This document shows positions 7,739-15,435 of a stretch of DNA of 17,444 nt, piece by piece; position 1 is the first letter of the stretch; each line of letters opens with the position of its first letter. Source of the DNA: JBCCSZ01 sp039199225 (GTDB taxonomy: Bacteria > Bacteroidota > Bacteroidia > Chitinophagales > Saprospiraceae); NCBI GenBank assembly GCA_039199225.1, contig JBCCSZ010000156.1, positions 1 to 17,444 of the forward strand, in the 5' to 3' direction. The notes under the pieces are model-generated. The model was given only the letters and a program-made list of their open reading frames with translations, was not told where the DNA came from and made no database searches. Made by a program: the position numbers and the translations under genes.

Positions 7739-8330
7739 AATGGTTGGATTTTTAGGATGTAAAGAACAGGTTTTAGCGAATAAATATTGAGGTTTGATAC
7801 GACTTGTTGAATGGCCAGCCTGAATTGGTTGTTGCTGTGTCATCTGGGAGATTCCCAGTTGCTTGGTGTGTCTTTTGATTTGTCTAACGTCCTGTGCAAT
7901 CTAAAGTACTTAAAAATGTGGACATTGAGGAAGAAAATTATAGATTTTGTAGGATTTTTTATACTTGTGTGGGAGGGGACGAGGACTGGGGGCGCGGGGA
8001 GGGAGGGGAGCGGTGAGCGGTGAACAGGTGAACGGTGAGCGGTGAACTGGTGAGCAGTGAGAGGTGAACAGTGAGAGGTGATTTGGTGATTGCCTTCGGC
8101 TTGTGATCAATTGGTGAACTGGTGAGCGGTGAACTGGTGAACTGGGGATGGGTGAACGGTGAGGGGGGATTTGGTGATTGCCTGTGGCTTGTGATTTTGT
8201 GATTGCGGGGGGGCGCTTGTGATTTTGTGATGAACTGGTGATTGTGGCGAGCAGTGAATAGGGGAGCGGTGAAGGGGTGATTTGGGGGGAGGTCCAGAGA
8301 GAATTGACTACTGCCTACTGATGGTTGGGG
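7739..8330. other. Intergenic region between LytTR regulator and precursor A
   Basis: These 592 bases hold no convincing gene. The half near the precursor (7739-7980) is AT-richer and should contain the graspetide promoter. It includes a short perfect hairpin CTGGGA-GAT-TCCCAG (7844-7858) that could be an operator. I found no clear Bacteroidota TAnnTTTG element on the minus strand. The other half is the repeat block listed separately. A 66-codon minus-strand frame at 8110-7910 is built mostly from the repeat and rich in Pro/Ser/His, so it is not called. Confidence 0.6.
8009..8280. repeat. Degenerate GGTGAAC/GGTGAGC repeat block
   Basis: About 270 bases are built from variations of GGTGAACTGGTGAGCGGTGA (TCACC-type on the other strand). 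There are longer repeat copies: GGTGAACTGGTGAGC-R-GTGA occurs at 8041-8060 and 8113-8132 with one difference. A 28-base element beginning GATTTGGTGATTGCCT and ending GGCTTGTGAT occurs at 8080-8107 and 8168-8195 with two differences, 88 bases apart. Spacing is irregular and there are no uniform spacers, so this is not a CRISPR. It looks like a decayed or slipping simple-sequence minisatellite that could vary in length between strains. Confidence 0.75.
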
Positions 8331-9101
8331 TTAGCCGTTTAGGAGGTTTCGGAATCTTTGTTCGAAGGTGTCCATTTTTAGGACGGAGATGTCGGCGGTT
8401 TGTTTGTGGGGGAGGTAGATGACGCCGTTGCGGCCGGTACGTTGGTATCGGATGATGTGTTTCATGTTGACGAGGTAGCTGTGGTGGGTTCGGCAAAAGA
8501 TGTGGTTGGGGAGTTGTTCTTCCATGCTTTTGAGCGACTGAGAAGAGGTAACTCTGGCGAGTGCCTCCTTTTTGAGGTAGTGGATGTCGGTGGTGCGGTG
8601 GTCAGCTTTGCAGTAGATGATGTCTTTTAGTAGTATAACTACGTTGCCTTTGCGACGGTCTGGAATGATGATGCCCTTTTCGTCCGGTAGGTCGAGGGGG
8701 GATTGGTTGGTGGGGAGGTTGCGTTCCTGGATTTTGGCTTGGGCGGTGTGGACGGCGAGGACTAGGTCGCTGACGCGGTAGGGTTTGATGATGTAGCCCC
8801 AGGGTTGGGCGTCGTTGATGGCTTGTAGGGCGTATTGTGGGTAGGCGGTGGAGAAAATGATCCCGAATTGGCGGTCTGGGAGTGCGCGGAGGAGGTCGAA
8901 TGCTTTGCCACCAGGAGGCATTTCAATGTCGAGAAAAACCAGTTGCGGTTGGTGTTGACGGATGGCAGAAAGGCCCTCTTCGATGGATTTGGCCTTGGCG
9001 ACAATTTGAATTTGGGGACAAAATTTACCGATCATTCCGGTCAGTGTAATGAGGGCGCTTTCTTCATCGTCGATCAGTAGGGTGCGAATAGGATTCATCA
9101 A
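8331..9101 (-). CDS. LytTR-family response regulator
   Basis: The protein has 256 residues. Residues 5-122 form a receiver domain with acidic pocket LLIDDEE (8-14), phosphorylation site Asp58 in LVFLDIEMP, the Ser/Thr of FSTAYP (83-88) and Lys106 in YIIKPY. Residues about 150-253 are a LytTR DNA-binding domain, recognised by DIIYCKADHRTTDIHY and the core FCRTHHSYLVNMKHI (202-216). Its gene starts 6 bases after the stop of the histidine kinase, so the two form a two-component pair. The graspetide precursor lies 592 bases downstream in the same orientation and is a candidate target. No LytTR-type direct repeat was recognised with confidence. The second Met is an alternative start. Confidence 0.92.
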   Translation of the reverse strand: MMNPIRTLLIDDEESALITLTGMIGKFCPQIQIVAKAKSIEEGLSAIRQHQPQLVFLDIEMPPGGKAFDLLRALPDRQFGIIFSTAYPQYALQAINDAQPWGYIIKPYRVSDLVLAVHTAQAKIQERNLPTNQSPLDLPDEKGIIIPDRRKGNVVILLKDIIYCKADHRTTDIHYLKKEALARVTSSQSLKSMEEQLPNHIFCRTHHSYLVNMKHIIRYQRTGRNGVIYLPHKQTADISVLKMDTFEQRFRNLLNG

Positions 9102-9107
9102 TGGGTG

Positions 9108-12098
9108 TTATTTGGATGTTGGGGTTTTATGTAAATCATAGGACAGGCGCACCTTGGTACCCCAGAGAGCATTGGGATCACTGTTTTTTAAGTCGATCCA
9201 TTGGATGCGCATATTGATTTGGTGTAAACGGTTGAGCATTTTCATTTTACTCTTTAGGAGTTTGATGCCTTTAGACTGGCGGTTGTAGGGGGAGTTCCCT
9301 TTTTTTCTGGCCAACGATTCTTGCAGACCGATGCCATTGTCCAAAACGCAGCAGATGAGGCGACCTTCTTCAATGGAAAAAGACAGCTGTAGGATAGAGG
9401 GACCTTTGAGGGCCAAGCCGTGGACGGTAGCGTTCTCCAGTATGGGTTGGATGAACATGGACGGAAAAGCCAGGGCGATGTCGATGTTGTCAGCCTTTTG
9501 GATGGTGAACTGAAATTGATCGGCATACCGCAACTTGATCATATCCAGATAATTTTGAGCGTAGGTTATTTCTTCTTGGATGGATACAAAATCGCGTTCT
9601 GACATCTGCAGGGTTTTGCGCAGCAAAACAGTAAATAGGTGGATGTAATCGCTGGCTTTCTCGGGATTAGGCGGGTAGAAGAATTGTTGAATGGCATTGA
9701 TGCTGTTACCAATGAAATGGGGATTGATCTGGCTGCGGAGGGCGGCCAGTTGTGCTTGGTTGGAATCGGTTTCCAATCGAAGGTTGACGGTGCTGATTTT
9801 GAAATAGCGCCAGATTAGCCAGCCGATGCCGAGGAACAGAGTCAACCAGGGCCAGATGGTTTGTTGCCAGCTGGGCAGGACGGTTAGTTCCCACTGTGTT
9901 GGTGCCAGGCGGTTGTTGCCATCGTAAGTCAAAGCAGTTGAATGAATGAGGTAGTGGTTGGGGGTGAGGCTGATGCCGAAGTTCCAGTTTGGGGTGTCTT
10001 TCAAAATGGTATCCGATGCTTGACTGAGCGATTCTACGAGGTTGCTGAAGGTGAAATGGGGGAAAGGGAGCAACTCTTTTTTGTAGACATGCTCGTAGGA
10101 CAGCCTTTCTGTTAGGCTGCGGTTCAATCCGGCGAAGGTAGCCTCCATGAAGGTGGCTCCGGGCTGCATCCGAAGTGCAATGGGCGCTTGCTGGCGGCCT
10201 GAAAAATCCAATGCCACCAAGCTGTCTTGATATTCATACTCAAAACCTGTCAAGTGGGTGACTCCCTCCGCCGAGAGTGATTCAAAATCCTTGGGATAAA
10301 TGCAACTTACCCCCCTATTGGTAGCTGCCCAAAGCGTATCATTGACAAAAAGAATATCGTTGACATCCTGGCTGGCCAATCCATGCCGGGTAGAATAATT
10401 ATTAAATTTTAAGTCTCTGGAAATCGAAAATATACCCTTGTTGGTAGCGATCCAAAGCGTACCATCTGCGGCGAGTTTGAGGCTTTTGATGTTTCCTACT
10501 TTTTCATACAGATTGTCTCCGATCGATTGAAGACTGTAAATTTTACCTTGGTCAATCTTTAGGTCAAGTATGTGGCTACTAGAGGTGACAACATAAATTT
10601 GGCCTGGTTGTCCTCTTTCAATATCGATGATTCTGTTGGACAGCAGCGGATAGCGGTCTCCCCAGTTTTGGGTAAAGTCATCGGCCTCACTGTACATGCC
10701 GGTCATTTTTCCGATCCATACATTGCCTTGGTGGTCGTCCTCTACGATGGTGATTCGATCCTTACTGACCCGTTTGGATTGTTTGTTGGCTTTATCGATT
10801 CGGACTAAACCACTGCTGCTGCCAATCCATAAGTAATCACTTTGTTCGACTGCTGATTTTGGAGACCCTAAAAGGATTTTACTCATGGTATTACGAAAAT
10901 CAGACTGGTACTTTATAGACTCGTCTGACAATACGATAAGCATCGTATCGGCTACTATGATTTTTCGAATTTTATTGGTTCCATCCGAAGAGCTCAACTT
11001 GGTTTCCAAAGAGACTTGCCGATTGTTGGCTGCTAATTTGTATACATTGCCAATGTCGTCACCTGTATAAATATTTCCTACAGCGTCTTTGGTCAAGGTT
11101 AGAATATTATCAGATTGAAAACCATCGTCCACATTCCAGGTCATTCCAAATTTTGCTGGTAAACAATATAGCCCTTCATTGATGCTGTTGAACCAAAGAT
11201 TTCCCCATCGGTCTTTATAAACAGAATTGATTCTCTTGCCTGGTAGATAAACTTTGGTATCCTTATTTTCTTCGGATAAATTAGTAATGCAGAAAACACC
11301 TGTGCCGGGGCGGATAGCCCAGAAATTGTCATCCTTATCCACATACAAGAATTCAAAGGCATTGCCAAGGTTGACAATGTTTTTTAAAGCTCCTTGTTCG
11401 TATTCGAAGTAGTATGTATTACTCTTATAAGCAACCAAACCACCAGAGGAGGTACCGACAGCTCTGATGAATCCACTGTCTTGCTCGAAGGTAAAGATGG
11501 GCTCGACGATGAGTGAATCATTTTTATCGTCAAAAGAAACAGTACATACGCGGTTGCTGGCATAGCTCAACCAGTCGCTATCGACTTTGTGCGGTTCTCT
11601 CACCTTCCCTTTGTAGCGTTTTACCTTTGGTGCTTCCGGACTATTGCCAGAAACCTGAAGGAGGTTGCCGCCACAGACCCACAAATTGCTATCGGTCTCA
11701 TTGAAGAAGTTGACATTTAGATAAGCCATCGAGAGATCAGGCGCGAGGCCATCCATCAAATTGTTGTAGAATCGGCCATCGTATCTGAAAATAGGGTTTT
11801 GCTGAAAGCAGCTCATCCACAAACGCTCCAATGGATCCACGTACAGCTCTAGCACTTCCGGATCAGGCAGGCCATCCTTCATACCATAATTGTAAAACTG
11901 CGTTCCATCAAATCGCGATAGCCCCTTGTCTGTCCCAAACCAGAGATAGCCTTCATGGTCTTGAACGGCGCAATACACCAAATTACTGGGCAGGCCATCT
12001 TCCACCGAAAATTGGAGATAAGCAGGAGATTGAGCATCTCCCAAAAGGCTTGCGAAGAAGAAAAGCCAAAAGAATAAATTTTGCTTTGTAACACACAT
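9108..12098 (-). CDS. LytS-type sensor histidine kinase with periplasmic beta-propeller
   Basis: The protein has 996 residues. A signal sequence (about 1-23) precedes a large periplasmic region of two-component-regulator propeller repeats. These are recognised by recurring blades such as DHEGYLWFGTDKGLSRFDG (47-65), DRWGNLWFNSINEGLYCL (296-313), HQGNVWIGKMTG (456-467) and ADGTLWIATNKGIFSI (544-559). A Y_Y_Y-like beta domain follows at about 620-740. One membrane helix spans about 746-765. The cytoplasmic part has the His_kinase signature INPHFIGNSINAIQ (791-804) with His794, N-box MFIQPILENA (Asn889) and G-box VLDNGIG (918-924). The usual PHFLFN reads PHFIGN here, a small deviation. Such kinases typically sense extracellular carbohydrates or peptides; the ligand here is unknown. 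The gene is co-transcribed with the LytTR regulator. Confidence 0.93.
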   Translation of the reverse strand: MCVTKQNLFFWLFFFASLLGDAQSPAYLQFSVEDGLPSNLVYCAVQDHEGYLWFGTDKGLSRFDGTQFYNYGMKDGLPDPEVLELYVDPLERLWMSCFQQNPIFRYDGRFYNNLMDGLAPDLSMAYLNVNFFNETDSNLWVCGGNLLQVSGNSPEAPKVKRYKGKVREPHKVDSDWLSYASNRVCTVSFDDKNDSLIVEPIFTFEQDSGFIRAVGTSSGGLVAYKSNTYYFEYEQGALKNIVNLGNAFEFLYVDKDDNFWAIRPGTGVFCITNLSEENKDTKVYLPGKRINSVYKDRWGNLWFNSINEGLYCLPAKFGMTWNVDDGFQSDNILTLTKDAVGNIYTGDDIGNVYKLAANNRQVSLETKLSSSDGTNKIRKIIVADTMLIVLSDESIKYQSDFRNTMSKILLGSPKSAVEQSDYLWIGSSSGLVRIDKANKQSKRVSKDRITIVEDDHQGNVWIGKMTGMYSEADDFTQNWGDRYPLLSNRIIDIERGQPGQIYVVTSSSHILDLKIDQGKIYSLQSIGDNLYEKVGNIKSLKLAADGTLWIATNKGIFSISRDLKFNNYSTRHGLASQDVNDILFVNDTLWAATNRGVSCIYPKDFESLSAEGVTHLTGFEYEYQDSLVALDFSGRQQAPIALRMQPGATFMEATFAGLNRSLTERLSYEHVYKKELLPFPHFTFSNLVESLSQASDTILKDTPNWNFGISLTPNHYLIHSTALTYDGNNRLAPTQWELTVLPSWQQTIWPWLTLFLGIGWLIWRYFKISTVNLRLETDSNQAQLAALRSQINPHFIGNSINAIQQFFYPPNPEKASDYIHLFTVLLRKTLQMSERDFVSIQEEITYAQNYLDMIKLRYADQFQFTIQKADNIDIALAFPSMFIQPILENATVHGLALKGPSILQLSFSIEEGRLICCVLDNGIGLQESLARKKGNSPYNRQSKGIKLLKSKMKMLNRLHQINMRIQWIDLKNSDPNALWGTKVRLSYDLHKTPTSK

Positions 12099-12602
12099 TG
12101 CTCCAGCAAATATCCAAATTTATTGCGTATCCGAGCTGATTTTTTCCTAAGTGTGTATGCTGAAGTGATAAGTGTGTAGTCATGCATAGCTATTACAAAA
12201 GCTGTCATGCTTATTCCTCAAACAGGCACAGCTGTAAAGTTGTCCTTGTGTGGTGAGCGATATACCCTTTTATTTGTATGGAGCACAAAAAATGTAAAGC
12301 ATTGAAAACTACTTTTTAAACATCTTGAAAGCAAAAGTATCGGTGGGGCTCTAATAGGTATTTTTCACTCTTTTGGGGCCTCACACTTTTTATATATCAG
12401 TAGTAAGTCCGAAAAATTGCATCGTAGCTACTTGTAAAATCCTCCTTAAAATCTTTTGTTCATCGCAACTCGGGTGACTTAGTCATCTTTAACTGGATAA
12501 AATTATTATGCAGGTAATTTCGTCTAAGCACTCAAGTGTAGAGAGGCAAATGAAACCTGTCCACCTGCCTCTCTGCGTCCTTTGAGTATACAGCTCAACT
12601 GT
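12099..12602. other. Intergenic region upstream of the kinase operon
   Basis: These 504 bases contain no credible gene on either strand. A TAAATTTG sequence on the minus strand (12122-12115) matches the Bacteroidota -7 consensus TAnnTTTG and lies about 17 bases before the kinase start codon, but no convincing TTTG -33 element accompanies it. A hairpin at 12531-12586, next to the stop of the cysteine-rich gene, is listed separately. Apart from these the region is AT-rich and featureless to my eye. Confidence 0.5.
12531..12586 (-). terminator. Hairpin downstream of the cysteine-rich gene
   Basis: AGAGAGGCA (12540-12548) and TGCCTCTCT (12566-12574) are perfectly complementary over 9 bp with a 17-base loop. 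Outer segments CTCAA (12531-12535) and TTTGAG (12581-12586) also pair imperfectly, extending the structure. It starts 16 bases past the stop of the gene ending at 12603. No T-tract follows on the minus strand, so it could be a terminator of non-standard type or an mRNA 3'-end stabiliser. Confidence 0.45.
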
Positions 12603-13100
12603 TTAGCAAACGATCATTCTGATGGTTCTGTTGTAAGTACCAGTGCAGGTACCAAAGCCACAGTTATAGGTGTATTTCATGGTGATGGGAATATTGGGGT
12701 AGCCTCCACAATTTCCACCACAAGCAGCGTAGAGATCAACATAGATACGGATGGTTGGGGAGACGCCACTCCATGGCCCCTGGCTACAGAGAAAGATACT
12801 CTGGAACCAAATATCCGTCAAGTTAGACGCACAAGAGGGATTGTAAATGCCGTTCACGGTCAAGTCTACACAAGCACAGCCGTCCGTATCGGTATTGCAG
12901 CAGGTGTAGTCCTGGCTGTAGCTAAAGGACAGGTTGCAAAAGAATTCTTCCAGTTCTGCCAGGTCAGGTTCTTCCATGCAAACGGTTTCGTCCACGCATT
13001 CCGTTTCTGTCGTTGGTGCGTCAATAGGGTTGGTCGTAGTGAAACTCATAGAGAGTGTCAAAAATAAAAAAGTACATAAGGTGATGACTAAATTTCTCAT
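12603..13100 (-). CDS. Secreted cysteine-rich protein of unknown function
   Basis: This 165-residue protein has an N-terminal signal peptide (MRNLVITLCTFLFLTLSMSF, 1-20). The mature part has 14 cysteines (35, 41, 55, 67, 68, 75, 77, 90, 105, 127, 131, 147, 152, 165), including CC, CAC and a C-terminal Cys. An even number and clustered spacing point to seven disulfides in an extracellular protein. The region 30-55 is acidic (ETECVDETVCMEEPDLAELEEF); the rest is rich in Tyr, Thr, Gly and Asn. I do not recognise a family. The minus frame is preferred over the overlapping plus-strand frame because of the signal peptide and regular cysteine pattern. It lies 504 bases upstream of the kinase operon in the same orientation. 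It could be exported and sensed by, or regulated with, that system, but this is only context. Confidence 0.7.
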   Translation of the reverse strand: MRNLVITLCTFLFLTLSMSFTTTNPIDAPTTETECVDETVCMEEPDLAELEEFFCNLSFSYSQDYTCCNTDTDGCACVDLTVNGIYNPSCASNLTDIWFQSIFLCSQGPWSGVSPTIRIYVDLYAACGGNCGGYPNIPITMKYTYNCGFGTCTGTYNRTIRMIVC

Positions 13101-13484
13101 AACTTTGGGTTTATGAAATAAATAAAAAGATTAAACGAAGCCAAAAGATGCACAGGCCACCGTTAGGTAGCTGACAAGTTTGTGAAAATCAAGGTGCGTG
13201 CATCAAAGACCAGTTCATGGCTTATGACGCATGCATCACGAGTTGGATTGATTTTAACTTCTTACAGGTAAGCTATTGAGTCTAGTTTCGTCTGGGCTGT
13301 AGAAGGAGTGACTATTTTTAGAACTGTGTACACATAAAGTTATGATTTAATGTATAAAGTTCAAAGCTTAAGCTGCCTATATTTTTAATTTTCTGTTTTG
13401 GACAAATCGTTACAAGGCCAGGATGATGTTTTGGCAATAATACTTTTGTTGATGCTGAGCTAGAACGATGCCTGCAGTTGCACA
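13101..13484. other. Intergenic region upstream of the cysteine-rich gene
   Basis: These 384 bases carry no credible gene. They should contain the promoter of the minus-strand cysteine-rich gene. Two similar GCGTGCATCA / GCATGCATCA stretches occur at about 13195-13204 and 13230-13239, too short and imperfect to call an operator. No intrinsic terminator was recognised for the outer-membrane protein gene ending at 13485. Confidence 0.45.
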
Positions 13485-14099
13485 TCAGATGGTATACATT
13501 AATCTTGCCGCCAACGTTAGGCCCAGTACTTGTTTTCTGATGGGTAAGGAAGCCTTTAAATTCAAGCCCATCTTCGGTGTGAATTGGTAAGTCATACCTG
13601 TTTGCATTAGAAAAGCATCCTTATCTGCATAGACTAATTGCTCACTTACGTCTATCTTTTGAGCATCTTCCGCCGAATAACTCAGTATCCTCGCATAAGC
13701 AATGCCCAAGTTAAAATTTAGATGATGATCCTTTTCTCTCCTAGAAACTTGGACCAGCCAGTCGATGTGAAAGGGAATTTCTAAGTGGTTGAGCCAAACG
13801 GCGCCATACTCAATAGGTGGATAGTATTGAGGGAGAATGTATTCACCGTTTTGACTAAAAAGAAACTCCATCCCAAGCTGGAATCTTTTGGATAACCTAG
13901 CCGTTCCAAAAACGCCAGTATTCAATCCAAAGTAGTCCATCAAGCCTTCTCCTTCCAGCTCAGAAAAATTTAGTCCCAGTACGATACCTGCCTTGAATCG
14001 TTGTTCTTGAGCCGCCAAATGATTGGGTAGGTAGCAAATAAAAATCAATAGTGCAATGACCAATGGGTACCTTCGCAGTACTGGTGGATGGTGAACCAT
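13485..14099 (-). CDS. PorT-like outer-membrane beta-barrel protein
   Basis: The frame is open from 14192, but the Met at 14099 is preferred because it is followed directly by a signal peptide (MVHHPPVLRRYPLVIALLIF... ending HLAAQ at about 31), giving 204 residues. The mature protein has alternating polar/hydrophobic strands typical of small porin-like barrels of Bacteroidota: FKAGIVLGLNFSEL (35-48), LNTGVFGTARLS (59-70), FQLGMEFLFSQNG (73-85), LNHLEIPFHIDWL (103-115), LNFNLGIAYARIL (127-139), MQTGMTYQFTPKMGLNLKASL (165-185), and the closing strand VLGLTLAARLMYTI to the C-terminus. This matches the PorT/OMP_b-brl_2 style; such proteins sit in the outer membrane, often with no known ligand. 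It stands alone, between the broken oxyR and the cysteine-rich gene, with no sign of an operon. Confidence 0.75.
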   Translation of the reverse strand: MVHHPPVLRRYPLVIALLIFICYLPNHLAAQEQRFKAGIVLGLNFSELEGEGLMDYFGLNTGVFGTARLSKRFQLGMEFLFSQNGEYILPQYYPPIEYGAVWLNHLEIPFHIDWLVQVSRREKDHHLNFNLGIAYARILSYSAEDAQKIDVSEQLVYADKDAFLMQTGMTYQFTPKMGLNLKASLPIRKQVLGLTLAARLMYTI

Positions 14100-14315
14100 A
14101 ATTTTCCGGATGTTTGTAGTATATCGTATCAAATTTGCAGAAGAGGTATTGACCAAACCGGTGCGTCGATCGTTGGTGGTCGGTAATCGCATTGGGATAG
14201 CTGTTTTGTCTTCATGCTCTTTGCTGTCAAAAAGAGAACTGAGGAAGGTGAAAATATATTGAGCGCAATTGGATATTTAACAAATACCTTTTATCCTTGA
14301 TATCGGCCCTGTTTT

Positions 14316-15244
14316 TCAACGCCAATTGATCCGATAACTGGGGCGGGTCTTTTCGAATTTTTTGGGGAGATTGTCTTTGATGGCATCACTCAATTTGCTG
14401 AGTAGTTTTTCCCGAAAGAAATTAGCGTGGACAATCAGGCTGACTTCCCGTACAGGCTCCGGTGCTTCGAACCGACGAATGTACTTTTTCTCTATCTCCA
14501 AATTGGCCGACATCTCAGGGATAAGCGTATAACCTTCATTGTTGCGAACCATATTCTTTAATGTCTCTATGGAGCCACTCTCAAAGGAATAGCTGAGGTC
14601 AGATTTATTTTCATCCAGGTCGCAATATTCAATACCTGATCGCGAAAGCAATGGCCGTGTTTGAGAAGCCATAGGCCATCTTGTACGATGTCCTTTGATT
14701 GAATGATCGACAAGCTGCTAAGTCTATGCCCAGGACTGGCAAAGACAAGGAACGGCTCGTAGAATAAGGGAATCTCGCGCAAGGTATTTTCCTTGAGTGG
14801 ACTGACTGCGATCCCAAGGTCTAGGGAGTAGTTGTTGAGTCCGGAAATGATGTCTTTGGTCTTCAGTTCATTTATTTCCAGGTGAACAGCCGGGAAAGCA
14901 TCACTAAACTTTTGAATAAAGAGGGGCAGTAAATAGGGTGCCAGTGTTGGGATGATGCCTAAGCGAAACAATCCAGATAAAGTTTCTTGTTCTTGCAGCA
15001 CCATCTCCTTGAGGTTTTTGACCTCTGTTAGTATTTGTCGAGCTTTGCTGATGAAGCGTTCTCCCATGGGCGTTGGGACGAAAGGCTGTATGTTTCTGTC
15101 GAAGATGATCAAGTTCAGCTCCTCTTCCAGTTTTTTGACCTGTAGGGTGAGGGTAGGTTGAGAGACAAAACACTGTTGGGCCGCCTTCACAAAATGGCGC
15201 TGCTCGTCGAGGGCAATGACGTATTTTAATTGTTGAATTGTCAT
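14316..15244 (-). pseudogene. oxyR: oxyR, LysR-family peroxide sensor, broken by a one-base frameshift
   Basis: The first frame (15244-14567) encodes a LysR helix-turn-helix (residues 1-60, QRHFVKAAQQCFVSQPTLTLQVKKLEEEL) and most of the sensor domain up to GHCFRDQVLNI, with Cys199. The frame then runs into unrelated sequence. The remainder of the OxyR sensor (CDLDENKSDLSYSFESGSIETLKNMV... to ...RINWR) continues in the -1 frame and ends at 14316. Restoring one T at 14624/14625 (ATTGC to ATTTGC) gives GHCFRDQVLNIC, placing the cysteines at exactly 199 and 208 as in Escherichia coli OxyR and giving a normal 309-residue protein. OxyR forms a Cys199-Cys208 disulfide on peroxide stress and activates catalase and peroxidase genes. 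The break in a short homopolymer may be a sequencing error or a real mutation. Confidence 0.85.
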
Positions 15245-15257
15245 AGATTGAAGCTAT
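15243..15257 (+). promoter_or_regulatory. OxyR-like box ATAG-N7-CTAT overlapping the oxyR start
   Basis: The plus strand reads ATAG (15243-15246), ATTGAAG, CTAT (15254-15257). This fits the enterobacterial half-site ATAGntnnnanCTAT at every fixed position. It overlaps the oxyR start codon (15244-15242) and is followed after seven bases by TGCA instead of a second ATAG, so only one half of the full 37-bp site is present. Binding here would suggest autoregulation, but Bacteroidota OxyR specificity may differ. Confidence 0.4.
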
Positions 15258-15274
15258 AGATCATTGCATTTATT

Positions 15275-15315
15275 AATTTGCTAAATGTACGGAGGTTTTA
15301 GACATTTGCCAAATG
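15275..15315. promoter_or_regulatory. Pair of matching short palindromes in the oxyR promoter
   Basis: AATTTGCTAAATG (15275-15287) and CATTTGCCAAATG (15303-15315) match at 11 of 13 positions and are each near-perfect palindromes with the pattern ATTTG-C-YAAAT. Their start points are 28 bases apart. They lie 31-71 bases upstream of the oxyR start. They look like tandem operator copies for a dimeric regulator (OxyR itself or another). Confidence 0.4.
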
Positions 15316-15435
15316 CCAGAGGGAGGTAGTGGTATTTTAGAATGGAAGTTCTACCTTGCGAGGGGAATCGGTGATCGTCCGTCGGCAGGTGGGCAGGAGG
15401 ATAAGATTTTGGGGAGGGATAAAATTTGGGGCTTT

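Noticed and set aside
7739..7843. Longer N-terminal extension of precursor A (start at 7843)
   Set aside because: The extra 35 residues have no counterpart in precursor B, whereas the start at 7738 gives MKK... and puts both cores at the same residue numbers as in the paralogue.
7910..8110. Minus-strand 66-codon frame within the intergenic region
   Set aside because: It is made largely of translated simple repeat (His/Ser/Pro/Leu-rich), with no ribosome-binding context and no homologous look.
8009..8280. Possible CRISPR array
   Set aside because: Units are of irregular length and spacing, the would-be spacers are themselves repeat variants, and no cas genes are nearby.
8762..9004. Minus-strand 80-codon frame inside the response regulator gene
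   Set aside because: It is an out-of-frame shadow of the receiver-domain coding sequence, with low-complexity Ser/Pro/Thr composition.
12582..13067. Plus-strand 161-codon frame opposite the cysteine-rich gene
   Set aside because: It has no signal peptide, membrane segment or family motif. The minus frame has a clear signal peptide and an organised cysteine pattern, so this is its shadow.
14100..14192. Upstream start of the outer-membrane protein at 14192
   Set aside because: It would bury the signal peptide behind 31 polar residues; the Met at 14099 starts directly on the signal sequence.
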